Part shown: positions 9,601 through 24,893 of the stretch, piece by piece
How positions within the stretch are numbered: the first letter of the stretch is position 1
How the letters are laid out: every line of letters begins with the position of its first letter
Assembly: GCF_900111515.1 (NCBI RefSeq)
Contig: NZ_FOHS01000001.1
Coordinates: 565,419-629,418 of the forward strand
Direction: 5' to 3'
DNA length: 64,000 nucleotides
Origin: Hymenobacter actinosclerus
GTDB lineage: Bacteria > Bacteroidota > Bacteroidia > Cytophagales > Hymenobacteraceae
Program-made: the position numbers and the translations under genes
Notes under the pieces: model-generated
Told to the model about the DNA's origin: nothing
Databases searched by the model: none
What the model saw: only the letters and a program-made list of their open reading frames with translations

Positions 9601-10613
9601 AGTTCGGTGAGGAAATCATGTCGAAGGGCGTGAAGTTCGGCAAGAAGAACGTGGCCGAAAACCTGTTCCCCGACAAGAACCCCTACCGCGACGAGAGCAA
9701 CTACGCCGTGCCAGAAGAGGCCAACCTGTTCAAGGACCTCGTGCTGGACGGCTGGACAGCTGATGCCCGCGTGAATGCCATGGTGGGCGAGCTGGTGAAA
9801 AACTACGCCAAGCGCCGCAACGTGGTAACGGCCCGCTTCAAGCGCGAGCGGTTCACGCTGGAAGTAGGTGATGAATTGCCCGCCGGCATCGTGCAGCTGG
9901 CCAAAGTGTACATCGCCAAGAAGCGCAAGCTGAAGGTGGGTGACAAGATGGCCGGCCGCCACGGTAACAAAGGTGTAGTAGCCCGCATCGTGCGCGATGA
10001 GGACATGCCCTTCCTGCCCGACGGCACCCCAATGGACATCGTGCTCAACCCGCTGGGTGTACCCAGCCGGATGAACATCGGTCAGATCTACGAAACCGTA
10101 CTCGGCTGGGCCGGTCTGAAAATGGGCCGCACCTACGCCACCCCGATTTTCGATGGTGCCACCGAGGACGAAGTAGCCAAGGAACTGACCGAAGCCGGTC
10201 TGCCCGACTGGGGTCGTGCTTACCTGCACGACGGCCTGACGGGCCAGCGCTTCGACCAGCCGGTAACGGTGGGGGTTATCTACATGCTGAAGCTGGGTCA
10301 CCTGGTGGATGACAAGATGCACGCCCGTTCGATCGGACCGTACTCGCTCATTACCCAGCAGCCGCTGGGTGGTAAGGCCCAGTTCGGTGGTCAGCGCTTC
10401 GGCGAGATGGAAGTGTGGGCCCTGGAGGCCTTCGGTGCCTCCAACGTGCTCCAGGAGATCTTAACCGTAAAGTCGGACGACGTGGTAGGCCGGGCCAAGG
10501 CATACGAAGCCATTGTAAAAGGCGACGTGCTGCCCAAGCCCAACATCCCCGAGTCGTTCAACGTGCTCATCCATGAGCTGCGCGGTCTGGCTCTGGAAAT
10601 CACGCTGGACTAG
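6693..10613 (+). CDS. rpoB: RNA polymerase subunit beta
   Basis: The product is about 1306 residues. The TTG at 6693 gives (M)[10 protein letters not shown] and then the conserved [23 protein letters not shown] region. No ATG lies in frame before conserved sequence, and the longer reading back to TTG 6540 adds 51 unconserved residues. The rifampicin-pocket segment [18 protein letters not shown], then [13 protein letters not shown], keeps the D, H and S most often altered in resistant strains. The catalytic-centre motifs [10 protein letters not shown] and [15 protein letters not shown] are present, and the end matches the family ([16 protein letters not shown]). With RpoC it forms the active centre of RNA polymerase. 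Confidence 0.95.
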   Translation: MATSKEPKAPQAPTGLQKLQAADERINFAKIKKVIEYPDFLDVQVRSFMDFFQLETAAENRTDEGLFKVFAENFPISDSRENFVLTFLDYHVDPPKYSVDECIDRGLTYSVPLKAKLRLVCNDSDNEDFETIEQEVFLGNIPYMTEKGSFVINGAERVIVSQLHRSPGVFFAQSKHTNGTKLYSARIIPFKGSWIEFATDVNNVMYAYIDRKKKFPVTTLLRAIGYGTDKDILDLFGLSEEVKADKKNLKKAVGRKLAARVLRTWTEDFVDEDTGEVVSIDRNEVLMERDSEISEEDIDIILNAGAKSVILHRENVNIADYAIIYNTLQKDNSNSEKEAVEQIYRQLRNTEAPDEETARDIIQKLFFSDKRYDLGDVGRYRINKKLGIETNWEARVLTNEDIVLIVKYLIGLINSKAIVDDIDHLSNRRVRTVGEQLYAQFGVGLARMARTIKERMNVRDNEDFKPVDLINARTLSSVINSFFGTNQLSQFMDQTNPLAEVTHKRRVSALGPGGLSRERAGFEVRDVHYTHYGRLCTIETPEGPNIGLISSLCVHARVNSMGFIETPYRTAANGQVDMTENVKYLTAEEEDTHHIAQANAPIDDNGNFLNDLVKGRFEGDFPVVGPDEYSYMDVAPNQIVSVAASLIPFLEHDDANRALMGSNMQRQAVPLLKAEAPIVGTGLEGRVATDSRTLVVSEGVGVVDYVDANRIVVKYDLTPDEVLVSFDAERISYDLIKFRRTNQDTCINLTPLVKKGERVTKGQVLCEGYGTNKGELALGRNMQVAFMPWQGYNFEDAIVISEKVVRDDIFTSIHIEEFELEVRETKRGEEELTSEIPNVSEEAVRNLDDNGVIRLGAEVKEGDILIGKITPKGETDPTPEEKLLRAIFGDKAGDVKDASLKAPPSLQGVVIGTKLFSRPKKDKNLRAKSKKEVEELKEAYGRELRGIRAIMVEKMTSLLEGKTSQGIKHKFGEEIMSKGVKFGKKNVAENLFPDKNPYRDESNYAVPEEANLFKDLVLDGWTADARVNAMVGELVKNYAKRRNVVTARFKRERFTLEVGDELPAGIVQLAKVYIAKKRKLKVGDKMAGRHGNKGVVARIVRDEDMPFLPDGTPMDIVLNPLGVPSRMNIGQIYETVLGWAGLKMGRTYATPIFDGATEDEVAKELTEAGLPDWGRAYLHDGLTGQRFDQPVTVGVIYMLKLGHLVDDKMHARSIGPYSLITQQPLGGKAQFGGQRFGEMEVWALEAFGASNVLQEILTVKSDDVVGRAKAYEAIVKGDVLPKPNIPESFNVLIHELRGLALEITLD

Positions 10614-10937
10614 GTATTCGGAAAGGGAGCTGCTGCCGGTCCGCCGGTAGCAGCTCCCACTTCGGACATAATAGGAGTGGCCCAACCTGCCACCGGCGTC
10701 GTGCCGAGATATGGTCAGCACGACTTATACGCCCGGCGGGAGTGGCCGCACTACGCTTCGGTTTGCTAAAACCGGAGTGAGTACCCATCAGACCTGACGA
10801 AAATCTACTGCCCGGCGTACCTATCCGACTGGCAGAGCACTTTTAGCAGAGTCGAGCTGTTATGGTATTTCCGCCTCGCTTAAGCGGCGCGGATTTTCCC
10901 TGACAGATAAACAGCCAACAGCTAACAGCTTCCCTAC
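10614..10937 (+). other. rpoB-rpoC spacer with a long hairpin
   Basis: This 324-base gap is unusually long for rpoB-rpoC. A hairpin at 10625-10658 (15-bp stem with GGGAGCTGCTGCCGG, loop TCCG) lies near the rpoB stop and lacks a T run. The remainder shows no convincing open frame or TAnnTTTG promoter. The last bases before rpoC repeat the word ACAGCTAACAGC. It may be a processing or attenuation site. Confidence 0.5.
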
Positions 10938-15290
<4,353 letters not shown>

Positions 15291-15305
15291 TCTGCGGAAG
15301 TGAGT

Positions 15306-15351
15306 AAATGAGAAACCCCAGCCGGAGCGATTCGGCTGGGGTTTCTCATTT
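15306..15351 (+). terminator. Terminator after rpoC
   Basis: A perfect 19-bp stem (left arm 15306-15324 with GAGAAACCCCAGCCG, right arm 15333-15351) with an 8-base loop closes the secE/rplK-rpoC block. Confidence 0.85.
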
Positions 15352-15386
15352 AGATTTGATGCTTTAACAGTAAATCGTTTTGTAAG

Positions 15387-15695
15387 ATGAATGTAATTAT
15401 ACTGAACGCTTCTCAGGCAGTAGCTAACATAGCGGAGGTGATGCCCTATTTGTTAGGAGCTATTGCATTGAGCCTTATAATTTACATAGGAGTAATTGTA
15501 CTGCTGATTAGAAGTAAAACTGCTCTTTGGCGCATACTTGCTTTATCGTTGGCCTTTCTAATTCTTCTAATAGGGGTAAAAGGTGTATTAGATGAAGGGA
15601 ATGATTGGGGTATGATGAACATCATCTTCTTTGTCCCAATTATAATTGGGCTACTTACCGAGTATCACTTGCGCAAAAACCGACCTGTCTCTTAA
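15387..15695 (+). CDS. Small membrane protein, unknown function
   Basis: This encodes 102 residues with three likely membrane segments at about 20-42, 48-67 and 77-92. A short charged loop lies between the second and third (VLDEGNDW), with a basic C-terminus (HLRKNRPVS). I do not recognise the family. Base composition is clearly more AT-rich than the flanking rpoC and DUF3467 genes, with codons such as TTA, ATA and AGA that are rare nearby, suggesting a recent arrival. It stands alone between the rpoC terminator and the DUF3467 gene, 26 bases before the latter. Confidence 0.7.
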   Translation: MNVIILNASQAVANIAEVMPYLLGAIALSLIIYIGVIVLLIRSKTALWRILALSLAFLILLIGVKGVLDEGNDWGMMNIIFFVPIIIGLLTEYHLRKNRPVS

Positions 15696-15721
15696 CCAGA
15701 ACATTTTTCAAGCATATACCA

Positions 15722-16069
15722 ATGAACCAACCCACCGAACCCCAGAACCCCGACGCGGCCCAGCCCCAGGACCAGAACGCCATCAACATCGAACTGTCGG
15801 AGGAAATGGCCGAGGGCGAGTACGCCAACCTAGCCATGATTGCGCATAGCAGCAGCGAATTCGTGATTGACTTTATCCGGCTGATGCCGGGGGTGGCCAA
15901 GGCCAAAGTGAAGTCGCGCATCATCCTCACGCCCGAGCACGCCAAGCGCCTGCAGGCAGCCCTGGCCGAGAACATCGAGCGGTTCGAGCAGGCCAACGGC
16001 TCCATCAAGGCCCAGCAGGAGACCCCGGCGTACCCGATGGGTTTCGGTGGGACGATGGGGGAGGCATAG
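15722..16069 (+). CDS. DUF3467 domain protein
   Basis: The 115-residue soluble protein has a Pro/Gln/Asp-rich start (1-20), then the DUF3467 core. In the core I see INIELSEEMAEGEYANLAMI, the SSSEFVIDFIRLMPG segment, and ILTPEHAKRLQAALAENI. The family is small and conserved in Bacteroidota and other bacteria, and its function is unknown. Location between rpoC and rpsL recurs in related genomes as far as I recall, which hints at a link to gene expression but does not prove it. The ATG at 15722 is the first start giving the family N-terminus. Confidence 0.85.
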   Translation: MNQPTEPQNPDAAQPQDQNAINIELSEEMAEGEYANLAMIAHSSSEFVIDFIRLMPGVAKAKVKSRIILTPEHAKRLQAALAENIERFEQANGSIKAQQETPAYPMGFGGTMGEA

Positions 16070-16172
16070 AACGATGTAGGGTGCGGGGCTTGCCCCCGCC
16101 CGCCGTTGAACGATTCGGTAATGGGCCGTTGTATCAACCAAGCGGCGGGCGGGGGCAAGCCCCTACGACGTT
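16070..16172 (+). repeat. REP-like palindrome before rpsL
   Basis: The left arm (within 16070-16104) and right arm (16143-16172) share CGGGGCTTGCCCCCGCCCGC and its complement, continuing into CGCCG and GTAGG, around a 38-base centre. The GGGGCTTGCCCC core gives nested hairpins. It looks like a dispersed intergenic element rather than a terminator, since no T run follows. Confidence 0.65.
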
Positions 16173-16195
16173 CTAAAACAAACTATCTCAACTCG

Positions 16196-16227
16196 TTTGC
16201 TATTGCCGCGCAACTTTTCTACCTTTG
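16196..16227 (+). promoter_or_regulatory. Promoter of the str group (rpsL-rpsG-fusA-rpsJ)
   Basis: TTTG at 16196-16199 and TACCTTTG at 16220-16227 are 20 bases apart, a close match to the Bacteroidota promoter. It lies 50 bases before the rpsL ATG and just downstream of the REP-like palindrome. Confidence 0.8.
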
Positions 16228-16277
16228 CAAGCCTAATTTTTGGGAGAGAACCCTCCCTGGACAAACCAATTCCGTAA

Positions 16278-16700
16278 ATGCCTACTATCAACCAGTTAGT
16301 ACGAAAAGGCCGCGAGAAACTGACGACGAAGTCGAAGTCGCCGGCCCTGGATTCGTGCCCGCAGCGCCGCGGCGTTTGCACCCGGGTGTACACCACCACG
16401 CCTAAGAAGCCAAACTCGGCTATGCGTAAGGTCGCCCGCGTGCGCCTCACCAATGGCAAAGAAGTAAACGCCTACATCCCTGGCGAAGGCCACAACCTGC
16501 AGGAGCACAGCATCGTGCTGATTCGCGGCGGACGGGTGAAAGACCTTCCCGGCGTGCGTTACCACATCATTCGCGGTGCCCTCGATACGGCCGGCGTAAG
16601 CGGCCGTACCCAGCGTCGCTCGAAGTACGGTGCCAAGCGCCCCAAGCCCGGTCAGGCAGCCGCGGCCGGTAAAGGTGCTCCCGCTAAGAAGAAAAAGTAA
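16278..16700 (+). CDS. rpsL: 30S ribosomal protein S12
   Basis: The 140-residue S12 sits at the decoding centre. The [11 protein letters not shown] start is typical, and the streptomycin-contact regions [12 protein letters not shown] and the segment around PGVRYH are present with lysines in the sensitive configuration. The tail is a longer Ala/Gly/Lys extension ([14 protein letters not shown]) than in E. coli. It opens the str group behind a good promoter. Confidence 0.97.
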   Translation: MPTINQLVRKGREKLTTKSKSPALDSCPQRRGVCTRVYTTTPKKPNSAMRKVARVRLTNGKEVNAYIPGEGHNLQEHSIVLIRGGRVKDLPGVRYHIIRGALDTAGVSGRTQRRSKYGAKRPKPGQAAAAGKGAPAKKKK

Positions 16701-16786
16701 TTGAAGCCGGGTGAGGTAGTGCGAAGTGCTGGATAGCACATGGTTCTTATCCCACTTTCCCGCTACAGCAACCCATTTCTACTCTC

Positions 16787-17254
16787 ATGAGAAAGTCAAA
16801 ACCAAAGAAGCGCATCCTCCTGCCCGACCCTAAGTACAAGGAGACGCTGGTAACCCGGTTCGTCAACTACATGATGTATGACGGCAAGAAAAACCTGGCC
16901 TACACCATTTTCTACGAAGCCTGCGAGCTGGTAGAAGAGCGGACCAAGGAAAGCGGCGTGGAGATGTGGCGCAAAGCCCTCAACAACGTAATGCCGACCG
17001 TGGAAGTAAAGAGCCGCCGCGTAGGTGGTGCCACTTTCCAGGTTCCCATCGAAGTTCGCCCCGACCGCCGCATTGCAGTTGGCTCGAAGTGGCTGATTCA
17101 GTACGCTCGTCGTCGTGGTGAGAAAACCATGAAGGACAAGCTGGCTGGCGAAATCATTGCCGCCGCCAAGGGCGAAGGTGCCGCCGTCAAGAAGAAGGAC
17201 GACACCCACCGGATGGCCGAAGCCAACAAGGCCTTCTCGCACTTCCGTTTCTAA
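16787..17254 (+). CDS. rpsG: 30S ribosomal protein S7
   Basis: The 155-residue S7 nucleates assembly of the 30S head and touches E-site tRNA. The RNA-binding start [18 protein letters not shown] and the central [17 protein letters not shown] are characteristic, and the C-terminal helix ends NKAFSHFRF. It lies 86 bases after rpsL. In E. coli S7 is the translational repressor of this operon; whether that holds here is unknown. Confidence 0.97.
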   Translation: MRKSKPKKRILLPDPKYKETLVTRFVNYMMYDGKKNLAYTIFYEACELVEERTKESGVEMWRKALNNVMPTVEVKSRRVGGATFQVPIEVRPDRRIAVGSKWLIQYARRRGEKTMKDKLAGEIIAAAKGEGAAVKKKDDTHRMAEANKAFSHFRF

Positions 17255-17257
17255 TCA

Positions 17258-17345
17258 GTGAATGAGCGAATGAGTGAATGAGCGAAAGTTCTTTTTAGGG
17301 AATTATTCGTCCGTCTCACTCATTCACCAATTCACTCATTCACTT
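17258..17345 (+). repeat. Inverted repeat of GTGAATGAG words in rpsG-fusA spacer
   Basis: The left part reads GTGAATGAGCGAATGAGTGA and onward; the right part reads CTCACTCATTCACCAATTCA and onward. Together they form a long hairpin between rpsG and fusA. The same word family lies between tRNA-Tyr and tRNA-Gly (1314-1390), so this is a second copy of a spacer type. Confidence 0.7.
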
Positions 17346-17354
17346 ACTGAACTA

Positions 17355-19499
17355 ATGGCTGTAAATAAAGACCTGCAATACCTCCGGAATATCGGGATTA
17401 TGGCGCACATCGATGCTGGTAAAACCACCACGTCGGAGCGCATTCTCTACTATACCGGCAAGACCCATAAAATCGGGGAGGTGCACGACGGTGGCGCCAC
17501 CATGGACTGGATGGAGCAGGAGCAGGAGCGGGGTATTACCATTACCTCGGCCGCTACTACTACCTTCTGGAACTACCCCACCGACGCCAACGGCGAGCCG
17601 GTGGATAGCACCAAGCAGTACAAAATCAACCTGATTGACACCCCCGGCCACGTAGACTTTACGGTGGAGGTGGAGCGCTCCTTGCGCGTGCTCGACGGCG
17701 CTGTGGCGCTGTTCTGCGCCGTATCGGGCGTAGAGCCCCAGTCGGAGACCGTATGGCGTCAGGCTGACAAGTACAAGGTGCCCCGCATCTGCTTCGTCAA
17801 TAAGATGGACCGCGCCGGTGCCGACTTCTTCAAGGCCGTCAACGAAATCAAGGAGAAGCTGGGTGCTAACCCCGTGCCACTCCAGATTCCGATTGGTGCC
17901 GAGGAAACCTTCAAAGGCGTGGTGGACTTGCTGACCGGCAAAGCCATCGTATGGGACGACGCTACTCAGGGCAAATCCTTCCACGAAATCCCCGTTCCCG
18001 AGGACCTCGTTGAAACGGTAGCCGAGTGGCGCCAGAAACTCATCGAAAGCGTAGCCGAGTACGACGACGCTCTGTTGGAGAAATTCTTCGACGACCCGGA
18101 CTCCATCACCCGCGAGGAAATGATGGTCGTTATCCGCCAGGCGGTTATCGACATGAAGTTCTCGCCCGTGATGTGCGGCTCGGCCTTCAAGAACAAGGGT
18201 GTACAGACGATGCTGGACGGCGTAATGGCCTACCTGCCCTCGCCCCTCGACATGCCCCCCATCATCGGTAAAAACCCCGAGACCGAGGAGGAAATCGAGC
18301 GTCACCCCGACAACTCGGAGCCCTTCACGGCCCTGGCCTTCAAGATTGCCACCGACCCCTTCGTGGGCCGTCTGTGCTTCTTCCGCTGCTACAGCGGCGT
18401 GCTGGATGCCGGTTCGTACGTGCACAACAACCGCACGAACAAGAAGGAGCGTATCTCGCGCCTGATGCAGATGCACTCCAACAAGCAGAACCCCATCGAG
18501 CGCATCCAGGCCGGCGACATTGCTGCCGGCGTGGGTTTCAAGGACATCAAAACCGGCGATACGCTGAGCGACGAGAAGCACCCGATTGTGCTCGAATCCA
18601 TGTCGTTCCCCGAGCCGGTTATTGGTTACGCCATCGAGCCCAAGACGCAAGCCGACGTGGACAAGATGGGCATGGCCATTGCCAAGCTCGTGGAAGAAGA
18701 CCCCACCCTGGTGGTACAGACCGACCCCGAAACGGGCCAGACCGTACTTAAGGGTATGGGTGAGTTGCACCTCGAAATCATCATCGACCGCATGCGTCGG
18801 GAGTTCAAGGTGGAAATCAACCAGGGTGCTCCGCAGGTAGCCTACAAAGAGGTACTCACCAAAAATGTTGAGCACCGCGAGACCTACAAGAAGCAGACCG
18901 GTGGCCGCGGTAAGTTCGGCGACATCGTGTTTGAACTGGGTCCGAAAGTAACCGACCCGGAGAAGCCCGGTCTGGAGTTCGTGAACGATATCACGGGTGG
19001 TGTAATCCCCCGCGAATTCATCGCGCCAATCCAGAAAGGTTTCGAAGAGGCCATGAAGAATGGTCCGCTGGCCGGCTTCCCCATCGAGGGCATGCGGGTT
19101 CGCCTGTTCTTCGGTTCCTTCCACGACGTTGACTCGGACGCCCTGTCGTTCGAACTCGCCGCCCGTGGTGGTTTCCGTGAGGCTGGCCGTCAGGCTGGTC
19201 CGAAGCTGCTCGAGCCGATTATGGCAGTAGAGGTAGCTTCGCCGGATGAGTACACTGGTTCGGTAACGGGCGACCTGAACCGTCGCCGCGGTATCATGAA
19301 GGGCATGGATACGAAGGCTGGTGCCAACATCATCAAGGCTGACGTTCCGCTGTCGGAGCTGTTCGGCTACGTTACCTCGCTTCGTACGATTACGTCGGGT
19401 CGGGCTTCGGCTTCGCTCACGTTCTCGCACTACGACCAGGTGCCGAACAACCTTGCTGAAGGCATCATTGCCAAGCAGAAGGGCAACGCTATCCGCTAA
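17355..19499 (+). CDS. fusA: Translation elongation factor G
   Basis: The 714-residue GTPase drives translocation. The ATG at 17355 gives [19 protein letters not shown]; earlier in-frame codons lie within the intergenic repeat. The G1 motif [13 protein letters not shown] is near 18-30, DTPGHVDF marks G3, and NKMDR marks G4. Domains II-V are intact, including [19 protein letters not shown] in domain III. It is the third gene of the str group, followed by rpsJ after 21 bases rather than by tuf as in E. coli. Confidence 0.97.
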   Translation: MAVNKDLQYLRNIGIMAHIDAGKTTTSERILYYTGKTHKIGEVHDGGATMDWMEQEQERGITITSAATTTFWNYPTDANGEPVDSTKQYKINLIDTPGHVDFTVEVERSLRVLDGAVALFCAVSGVEPQSETVWRQADKYKVPRICFVNKMDRAGADFFKAVNEIKEKLGANPVPLQIPIGAEETFKGVVDLLTGKAIVWDDATQGKSFHEIPVPEDLVETVAEWRQKLIESVAEYDDALLEKFFDDPDSITREEMMVVIRQAVIDMKFSPVMCGSAFKNKGVQTMLDGVMAYLPSPLDMPPIIGKNPETEEEIERHPDNSEPFTALAFKIATDPFVGRLCFFRCYSGVLDAGSYVHNNRTNKKERISRLMQMHSNKQNPIERIQAGDIAAGVGFKDIKTGDTLSDEKHPIVLESMSFPEPVIGYAIEPKTQADVDKMGMAIAKLVEEDPTLVVQTDPETGQTVLKGMGELHLEIIIDRMRREFKVEINQGAPQVAYKEVLTKNVEHRETYKKQTGGRGKFGDIVFELGPKVTDPEKPGLEFVNDITGGVIPREFIAPIQKGFEEAMKNGPLAGFPIEGMRVRLFFGSFHDVDSDALSFELAARGGFREAGRQAGPKLLEPIMAVEVASPDEYTGSVTGDLNRRRGIMKGMDTKAGANIIKADVPLSELFGYVTSLRTITSGRASASLTFSHYDQVPNNLAEGIIAKQKGNAIR

Positions 19500-19520
19500 C
19501 CCGCTTTCACACAAATCGAC

Positions 19521-19826
19521 ATGAATCAGAAAATTCGCATCAAGCTCAAATCCTACGACCACAACCTGGTGGACAAATCGTCGGAGAAGATTGTGACGGC
19601 GGTGAAGGCTACGGGCGCTATCGTTAGCGGTCCGATTCCCCTGCCCACTAAAAAAGAGAAGTTCACTGTGCTCCGTTCGCCCCACGTGAACAAGAAGAGC
19701 CGGGAGCAATTCCAGCTCTGCACCTACAAGCGTCTCGTGGATATCTACTCGACTTCGTCGAAGACGGTAGATGCCCTGATGAAGCTAGAGCTGCCCAGCG
19801 GTGTTGACGTAGAAATCAAAGTCTGA
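19521..19826 (+). CDS. rpsJ: 30S ribosomal protein S10
   Basis: The 101-residue S10 (NusE) is complete. The start [17 protein letters not shown] and the loop block [14 protein letters not shown] are diagnostic. It belongs to the 30S head and is also a NusG partner in transcription-translation coupling. It sits at the end of the str group, 21 bases after fusA, and a terminator follows, so it is separated from rplC. Confidence 0.97.
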   Translation: MNQKIRIKLKSYDHNLVDKSSEKIVTAVKATGAIVSGPIPLPTKKEKFTVLRSPHVNKKSREQFQLCTYKRLVDIYSTSSKTVDALMKLELPSGVDVEIKV

Positions 19827-19855
19827 GGACCGGGTTTCCGTTAGCTGATTAACTT

Positions 19856-19895
19856 AAACGCCCCATCGTCTCTTCGGAGCCGGTGGGGCGTTTTT
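19856..19895 (+). terminator. Terminator after rpsJ
   Basis: AAACGCCCCATCG (19856-19868) pairs with CGGTGGGGCGTTT (19881-19893), followed by further T residues. It ends the str group 30 bases after the rpsJ stop. The rest of the 324-base gap to rplC contains only the rplC promoter. Confidence 0.85.
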
Positions 19896-20053
19896 GGTTG
19901 GTGAAAGAATCGGCGGGGAACTGGCACTGCGGTGGGAGGGAAGGAACTATCCTGCCGCTACAGCGCTTGACTGACTTCTGCCTAAGATGGTAAGCGGTTC
20001 CGGATGGTAAAGGCAGGCTAACTATCTAACTCTGAAAATATTTCGGAGCCACC

Positions 20054-20085
20054 TTAGATATTCCGGCAACAAATCCCTAGCTTTG
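20054..20085 (+). promoter_or_regulatory. Promoter of the rplC ribosomal protein operon
   Basis: TAGCTTTG at 20078-20085 matches TAnnTTTG exactly. The -33 position carries only a weak TTAG 20 bases upstream. It lies 66 bases before rplC and after the rpsJ terminator, where a new promoter is needed. Confidence 0.6.
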
Positions 20086-20150
20086 CACTCCATTTGCGAA
20101 AATGCCACGCGGGCGTTTTCGAGTGTGTCTTTTTTTAAAACCCCAATTGA

Positions 20151-20771
20151 ATGCCTGGCATCATCGGTAAAAAAATCGGTATGACAAGCCTCTTCACTCC
20201 GGACGGGAAGAACATTCCCTGCACGCTCATCGAGGCGGGTCCGTGCGTAGTGACGCAGGTTAAGACCATCGAAACGGACGGCTATCTGGCCATCCAGCTC
20301 GGTTACGGCGAGAAAAAGGCGAAGAACACGACCAAGCCTCTGGCTGGTCACTTCGCTAAAGCCGGAACCACCCCCAAGAAAAAGCTCGTTGAGTTCCGCA
20401 CCGACGACGCCGCCAACTTTGCTGCTGGCAGCGAAATCAACACCTCGCTGTTCGAGGAGGGCGAATTCGTTGACGTAGTAGGTACGTCGAAGGGTAAGGG
20501 TTTCCAGGGCGTTGTAAAGCGCTACAACTTCGCCGGTGTTGGCGGCCAGACCCACGGTCAGCACAACCGGGCGCGTCACCCCGGCTCCATCGGTGCCTGC
20601 TCGTGGCCTTCGCGCGTATTCAAAGGAATGCGCATGGGTGGCCGCATGGGCAACGACCGGGTGAAAGTGCAGAACCTGAAGGTTATGCGCATTGTAGCCG
20701 ACAAAAACCTCATCGTGGTGAGCGGCTCGATTCCCGGTGCCAAGAACTCTTTCGTGGTCCTGGAAAAATAA
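20151..20771 (+). CDS. rplC: 50S ribosomal protein L3
   Basis: The 206-residue L3 is an early assembly protein near the peptidyl transferase centre. The start [18 protein letters not shown] and the internal [16 protein letters not shown] loop are characteristic. It leads the joined S10-spc genes and is followed by rplD after 9 bases. Confidence 0.97.
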   Translation: MPGIIGKKIGMTSLFTPDGKNIPCTLIEAGPCVVTQVKTIETDGYLAIQLGYGEKKAKNTTKPLAGHFAKAGTTPKKKLVEFRTDDAANFAAGSEINTSLFEEGEFVDVVGTSKGKGFQGVVKRYNFAGVGGQTHGQHNRARHPGSIGACSWPSRVFKGMRMGGRMGNDRVKVQNLKVMRIVADKNLIVVSGSIPGAKNSFVVLEK

Positions 20772-20780
20772 CCTAGCAAG

Positions 20781-21419
20781 ATGGAACTGTCAGTAATCAA
20801 CATCAAAGGCGAAGACACCGGCCGTAAGGTCACCCTGTCCGACGCCATCTTCGGCCTCGAGCCGAACGAGCACGTGATGTACCTCGACGTGAAGCAGTAC
20901 CTGGCCAACCAGCGCCAGGGCACGCACAAGTCGAAGCAGCGCAACGAAGTGCACGGCACCACCAAGAAGCTGAAGAAGCAGAAAGGCACCGGCGGTGCCC
21001 GGGCCGGCTCCATGAAGTCGGGCGTATTCGTAGGTGGCGGCCGCATGTTCGGCCCCCAGCCCCGCGACTATGGCTTCAAGCTCAACAAGAAAACCAAGCG
21101 TCTGGCCCGCCTGTCGGCCCTCTCGACGCTGGCTCAGGACGGCAAGGTATCGGTAGTGGAGAACATTACGATGTCGGCCGTGAAGACCAAGGACTTCGCC
21201 GCCATCATGGCCGGTCTGAAGCTGAACAACGGCAAAAAGACCCTGCTCGTAACGGGCGCGGTTGAGAAGAACGTAGTCCTGTCGGCCCGCAACATTCAGC
21301 GCGTAAGCGTAGCTACTCCGGTAGCCCTGAACACGCACGACCTGCTGAACACCGATACGCTGTTGCTGTCGGAGGATGCGCTGACGGCATTGGAACAACT
21401 CTATACCACGGCTGAGTAA
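20781..21419 (+). CDS. rplD: 50S ribosomal protein L4
   Basis: The 212-residue protein has the exit-tunnel loop rich in Gly and Arg (QKGTGGARAGS, then VGGGRMFGPQPRDY). Its last base overlaps the first base of rplW, suggesting translational coupling. In E. coli L4 represses the S10 operon; here the leader upstream of rplC would be the place to look. Confidence 0.97.
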   Translation: MELSVINIKGEDTGRKVTLSDAIFGLEPNEHVMYLDVKQYLANQRQGTHKSKQRNEVHGTTKKLKKQKGTGGARAGSMKSGVFVGGGRMFGPQPRDYGFKLNKKTKRLARLSALSTLAQDGKVSVVENITMSAVKTKDFAAIMAGLKLNNGKKTLLVTGAVEKNVVLSARNIQRVSVATPVALNTHDLLNTDTLLLSEDALTALEQLYTTAE

Positions 21420-21706
21420 TGAGCATTCTGAAAAAACCCATCGTAACGGAGAAGGCAACCAGCCTCAACGACAAAGGACAGTACTCCTTCGACGTAGCCA
21501 TCGATGCCAACAAGGTGCAGATCAAGAAAGAGATTGAGCAGCTTTACGGCGTTACCATCACCAGCATCAGCACGATGCGCACGATTGGTAAGGTGAAGTC
21601 GAAGTTCACGAAAGGCGGCTCCATCTCGGGCCGTCGTCCGCACGGCAAAAAGGCCGTGGTTACCGTTAAAGAAGGCGACATCATCGACTTCTACAGCGGC
21701 CTGTAA
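21419..21706 (+). CDS. rplW: 50S ribosomal protein L23
   Basis: The 95-residue L23 lies at the tunnel exit and docks SRP and trigger factor. ILKKPIVTEKATSL and the final KKAVVTVKEGDIIDFY are typical. Its ATG overlaps the rplD stop by one base. Confidence 0.96.
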   Translation: MSILKKPIVTEKATSLNDKGQYSFDVAIDANKVQIKKEIEQLYGVTITSISTMRTIGKVKSKFTKGGSISGRRPHGKKAVVTVKEGDIIDFYSGL

Positions 21707-21745
21707 GCCTTTCTTTCAGCCAAGAATTTTTCCTAAGCAAGAGTA

Positions 21746-22573
21746 ATGGCACTCAAAAAACTAAGACCAACATCACCGGGTCAGCGCTTCCGCATCGCCC
21801 CGGCCTTCGACGAGCTAACTGCGTCGACGCCGGAGAAGTCGCTGTTGGCACCCCTCAAAAACTCCGGTGGCCGTAACAATTCGGGCAAAATGTCGAACCG
21901 CTACATGGGCGGCGGACACAAAGCCCGTTACCGTATCGTCGACTTCAAGCGTGACAAGGCCTCCGTGCCTGCCACGGTGAAGACGATTGAGTACGACCCC
22001 AACCGCACCGCCCGTATTGCCCTGTTGCAGTACGCCGATGGTGAGAAGCGTTATATCATTGCTCCGGCCGGTCTGGCTGTGGGTACGGTAATCGTTTCGG
22101 GTACGGGCGTGGCCCCTGAGGTAGGCAATGCCCTGCCCCTGCGCGAAATTCCCCTCGGTACCATCGTGCACGCCATCGAGCTACAGCCCGGTGCTGGCGC
22201 TGCTATGGCGCGCTCGGCCGGCACCTACGCCCAGCTCGTAGCCCGCGAAGACCGCTACGCTACCCTGAAGCTGCCTTCCGGCGAAATGCGCATGGTACTC
22301 GTTACCTGCATGGCCACGGTTGGTACTGTTTCCAATGGCGACCACATGAACGTTCGTCTGGGCAAAGCCGGCCGCAACCGCTGGTTGGGTCGTCGTCCGC
22401 GCGTTCGTGGCGTAGCCATGAACCCTGTCGATCACCCCATGGGTGGTGGTGAAGGCAAGTCGTCGGGTGGTCACCCACGCAGCCGTAACGGTATCTTCTC
22501 GAAAGGCCAGAAGACCCGTAACAAGAACAAGTATTCCGAGCAGCTGATCATCAACCGTAAAGGCAAGAAGTAA
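21746..22573 (+). CDS. rplB: 50S ribosomal protein L2
   Basis: The 275-residue L2 supports subunit joining and the peptidyl transferase centre. The conserved segment [17 protein letters not shown] (about 228-244) contains the histidine near the active site, and [19 protein letters not shown] is in the N-terminal domain. The next gene starts four bases after the stop. Confidence 0.97.
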   Translation: MALKKLRPTSPGQRFRIAPAFDELTASTPEKSLLAPLKNSGGRNNSGKMSNRYMGGGHKARYRIVDFKRDKASVPATVKTIEYDPNRTARIALLQYADGEKRYIIAPAGLAVGTVIVSGTGVAPEVGNALPLREIPLGTIVHAIELQPGAGAAMARSAGTYAQLVAREDRYATLKLPSGEMRMVLVTCMATVGTVSNGDHMNVRLGKAGRNRWLGRRPRVRGVAMNPVDHPMGGGEGKSSGGHPRSRNGIFSKGQKTRNKNKYSEQLIINRKGKK

Positions 22574-22576
22574 GCA

Positions 22577-22855
22577 ATGGCACGTTCACTAAAAAAAGGG
22601 CCGTACATTGACTTCCGGCTCGAGAAGAAAGTAACGGCAATGGAGGAATCCGGCAAAAAGTCGGTGGTGAAGACCTGGTCGCGCCGCTCGATGATTTCGC
22701 CCGACTTCGTTGGCCACACGTTCGCCGTGCACAACGGCAATAAGTTCATCCCGGTGTATGTCACGGAGAACATGGTAGGGCACAAGCTCGGTGAGTTTGC
22801 CCCGACCCGTAACTTCCGCGGCCACGTCGCCAAGAAAGATAAAGGCAAGCGCTAA
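22577..22855 (+). CDS. rpsS: 30S ribosomal protein S19
   Basis: The 92-residue S19 forms a complex with S13 in the 30S head. The start [17 protein letters not shown], the [20 protein letters not shown] block and the end [19 protein letters not shown] are characteristic. It is packed between rplB and rplV with no recognisable Shine-Dalgarno site. Confidence 0.97.
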   Translation: MARSLKKGPYIDFRLEKKVTAMEESGKKSVVKTWSRRSMISPDFVGHTFAVHNGNKFIPVYVTENMVGHKLGEFAPTRNFRGHVAKKDKGKR

Positions 22856-22857
22856 TT

Positions 22858-23340
22858 ATGGAAGCAGTAGCTAAACTCCGGAACGTGCCCACCTCGCCGC
22901 GCAAGATGCGTCTGGTGGCCAACCTGGTTCGTGGTCAGAAAGTGACCCGCGCCCTCGGCCTGCTGAAGTTTGAGGCCAACTCGGGTGCTCCCAAAATCGA
23001 AAAGCTGCTCCTCTCGGCCCTGGCCAACTGGCAGCTCAAGAATGAGGATGAGCGCATCGAGGATGCCAATCTCTACATCAAGGAGATTTTCGTGGATGAA
23101 GGCCGCATGCTGAAGCGTTTGCGCCCCGCCCCCCAGGGCCGTGGCCACCGCATCCGCAAGCGGAGCAACCACGTGACGCTGATTATCGACTCGAAAGTGG
23201 AGCCGCTCGGCAGCAAAGCCGCTGCCAAGCAAGCCGCCGAGACGATGAGCCCCGAGGCTTCGGCCGAGGCCGCTCCCAAGAAGTCGCGTCGCAGCAGCAC
23301 CAAGAAATCAACTGAAACCAAGGCAGAAGCCACCGCATAA
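22858..23340 (+). CDS. rplV: 50S ribosomal protein L22, extended C-terminus
   Basis: The 160-residue protein contains a complete L22 (about 1-118) with the tunnel-lining hairpin [20 protein letters not shown]. It then has a roughly 40-residue Ala/Ser/Lys/Glu-rich tail ([20 protein letters not shown] onward). Such tails are variable among Bacteroidota and their role is unknown. It starts two bases after the rpsS stop. Confidence 0.96.
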   Translation: MEAVAKLRNVPTSPRKMRLVANLVRGQKVTRALGLLKFEANSGAPKIEKLLLSALANWQLKNEDERIEDANLYIKEIFVDEGRMLKRLRPAPQGRGHRIRKRSNHVTLIIDSKVEPLGSKAAAKQAAETMSPEASAEAAPKKSRRSSTKKSTETKAEATA

Positions 23341-23345
23341 GCACT

Positions 23346-24212
<867 letters not shown>

Positions 24213-24251
24213 TCCTCTCCCTTTCTCTCGAATTTTAAGACAGTATATCTC

Positions 24252-24677
24252 ATGTTACAACCGAAAAGGACCAAGTATCGCAAGATGCAAAAGGGTCGCA
24301 TACATGGCTTAGCCCATCGCGGCAGCTCCATCGACTTCGGTTCGTTCGCTATCAAGTCGCTGGAACAAGCGTGGATTACGGCTCGCCAGATTGAGGCTGC
24401 CCGTATCGCCATGACCCGCGCCATGAAACGCGAAGGTCAAGTATGGATCCGCATTTTCCCCGACAAGCCGATTACCAAGAAGCCTGCTGAAGTGCGGATG
24501 GGTAAGGGTAAAGGTTCGCCCGAGTACTGGGTAGCCTGCGTGAAGCCCGGCACCATCATGTTCGAGTCGGACGGGGTGACGCTGGAGGTAGCTCAGGAAT
24601 CCCTGCGTCTGGCCGCTCAGAAACTGCCGGTACGGACGTCGTTTGTTGTTCGTCGTGATTACGTAGATAACAAGTAA
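24252..24677 (+). CDS. rplP: 50S ribosomal protein L16
   Basis: The 141-residue L16 organises the A-site region of the 50S subunit. [19 protein letters not shown] and the central [20 protein letters not shown] are diagnostic. The gap after rpsC is 39 bases. It precedes rpmC by one base. Confidence 0.97.
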   Translation: MLQPKRTKYRKMQKGRIHGLAHRGSSIDFGSFAIKSLEQAWITARQIEAARIAMTRAMKREGQVWIRIFPDKPITKKPAEVRMGKGKGSPEYWVACVKPGTIMFESDGVTLEVAQESLRLAAQKLPVRTSFVVRRDYVDNK

Positions 24678-24678
24678 G

Positions 24679-24891
24679 ATGAAGAACACCGAAATCCGTA
24701 ACCTCTCGCTGGAGGACCTCAAAAATCAATTGAAGACCGAGCAGACCTCGGGCCAGACCATGCGCTTTGCGCACGCCATCTCGCCGCTGGAAAACCCGCT
24801 CCGTCTGAAGCAAGCCCGCAAAAACGTCGCCCGTCTGCTGACTGAGTTGAAGCGTCGCGAGAATGAGCAGGCTACAAACACTGCTAACTAA
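24679..24891 (+). CDS. rpmC: 50S ribosomal protein L29
   Basis: The 70-residue helical L29 at the tunnel exit has the usual [11 protein letters not shown] start and the basic [17 protein letters not shown] second helix. It is placed as in nearly all bacteria between L16 and S17. Confidence 0.93.
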   Translation: MKNTEIRNLSLEDLKNQLKTEQTSGQTMRFAHAISPLENPLRLKQARKNVARLLTELKRRENEQATNTAN

Positions 24892-24893
24892 CG

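Noticed and set aside
16106..16405. Open frame running through the palindrome and into rpsL in another frame
   Set aside because: It is made of repeat sequence and of out-of-frame rpsL codons.
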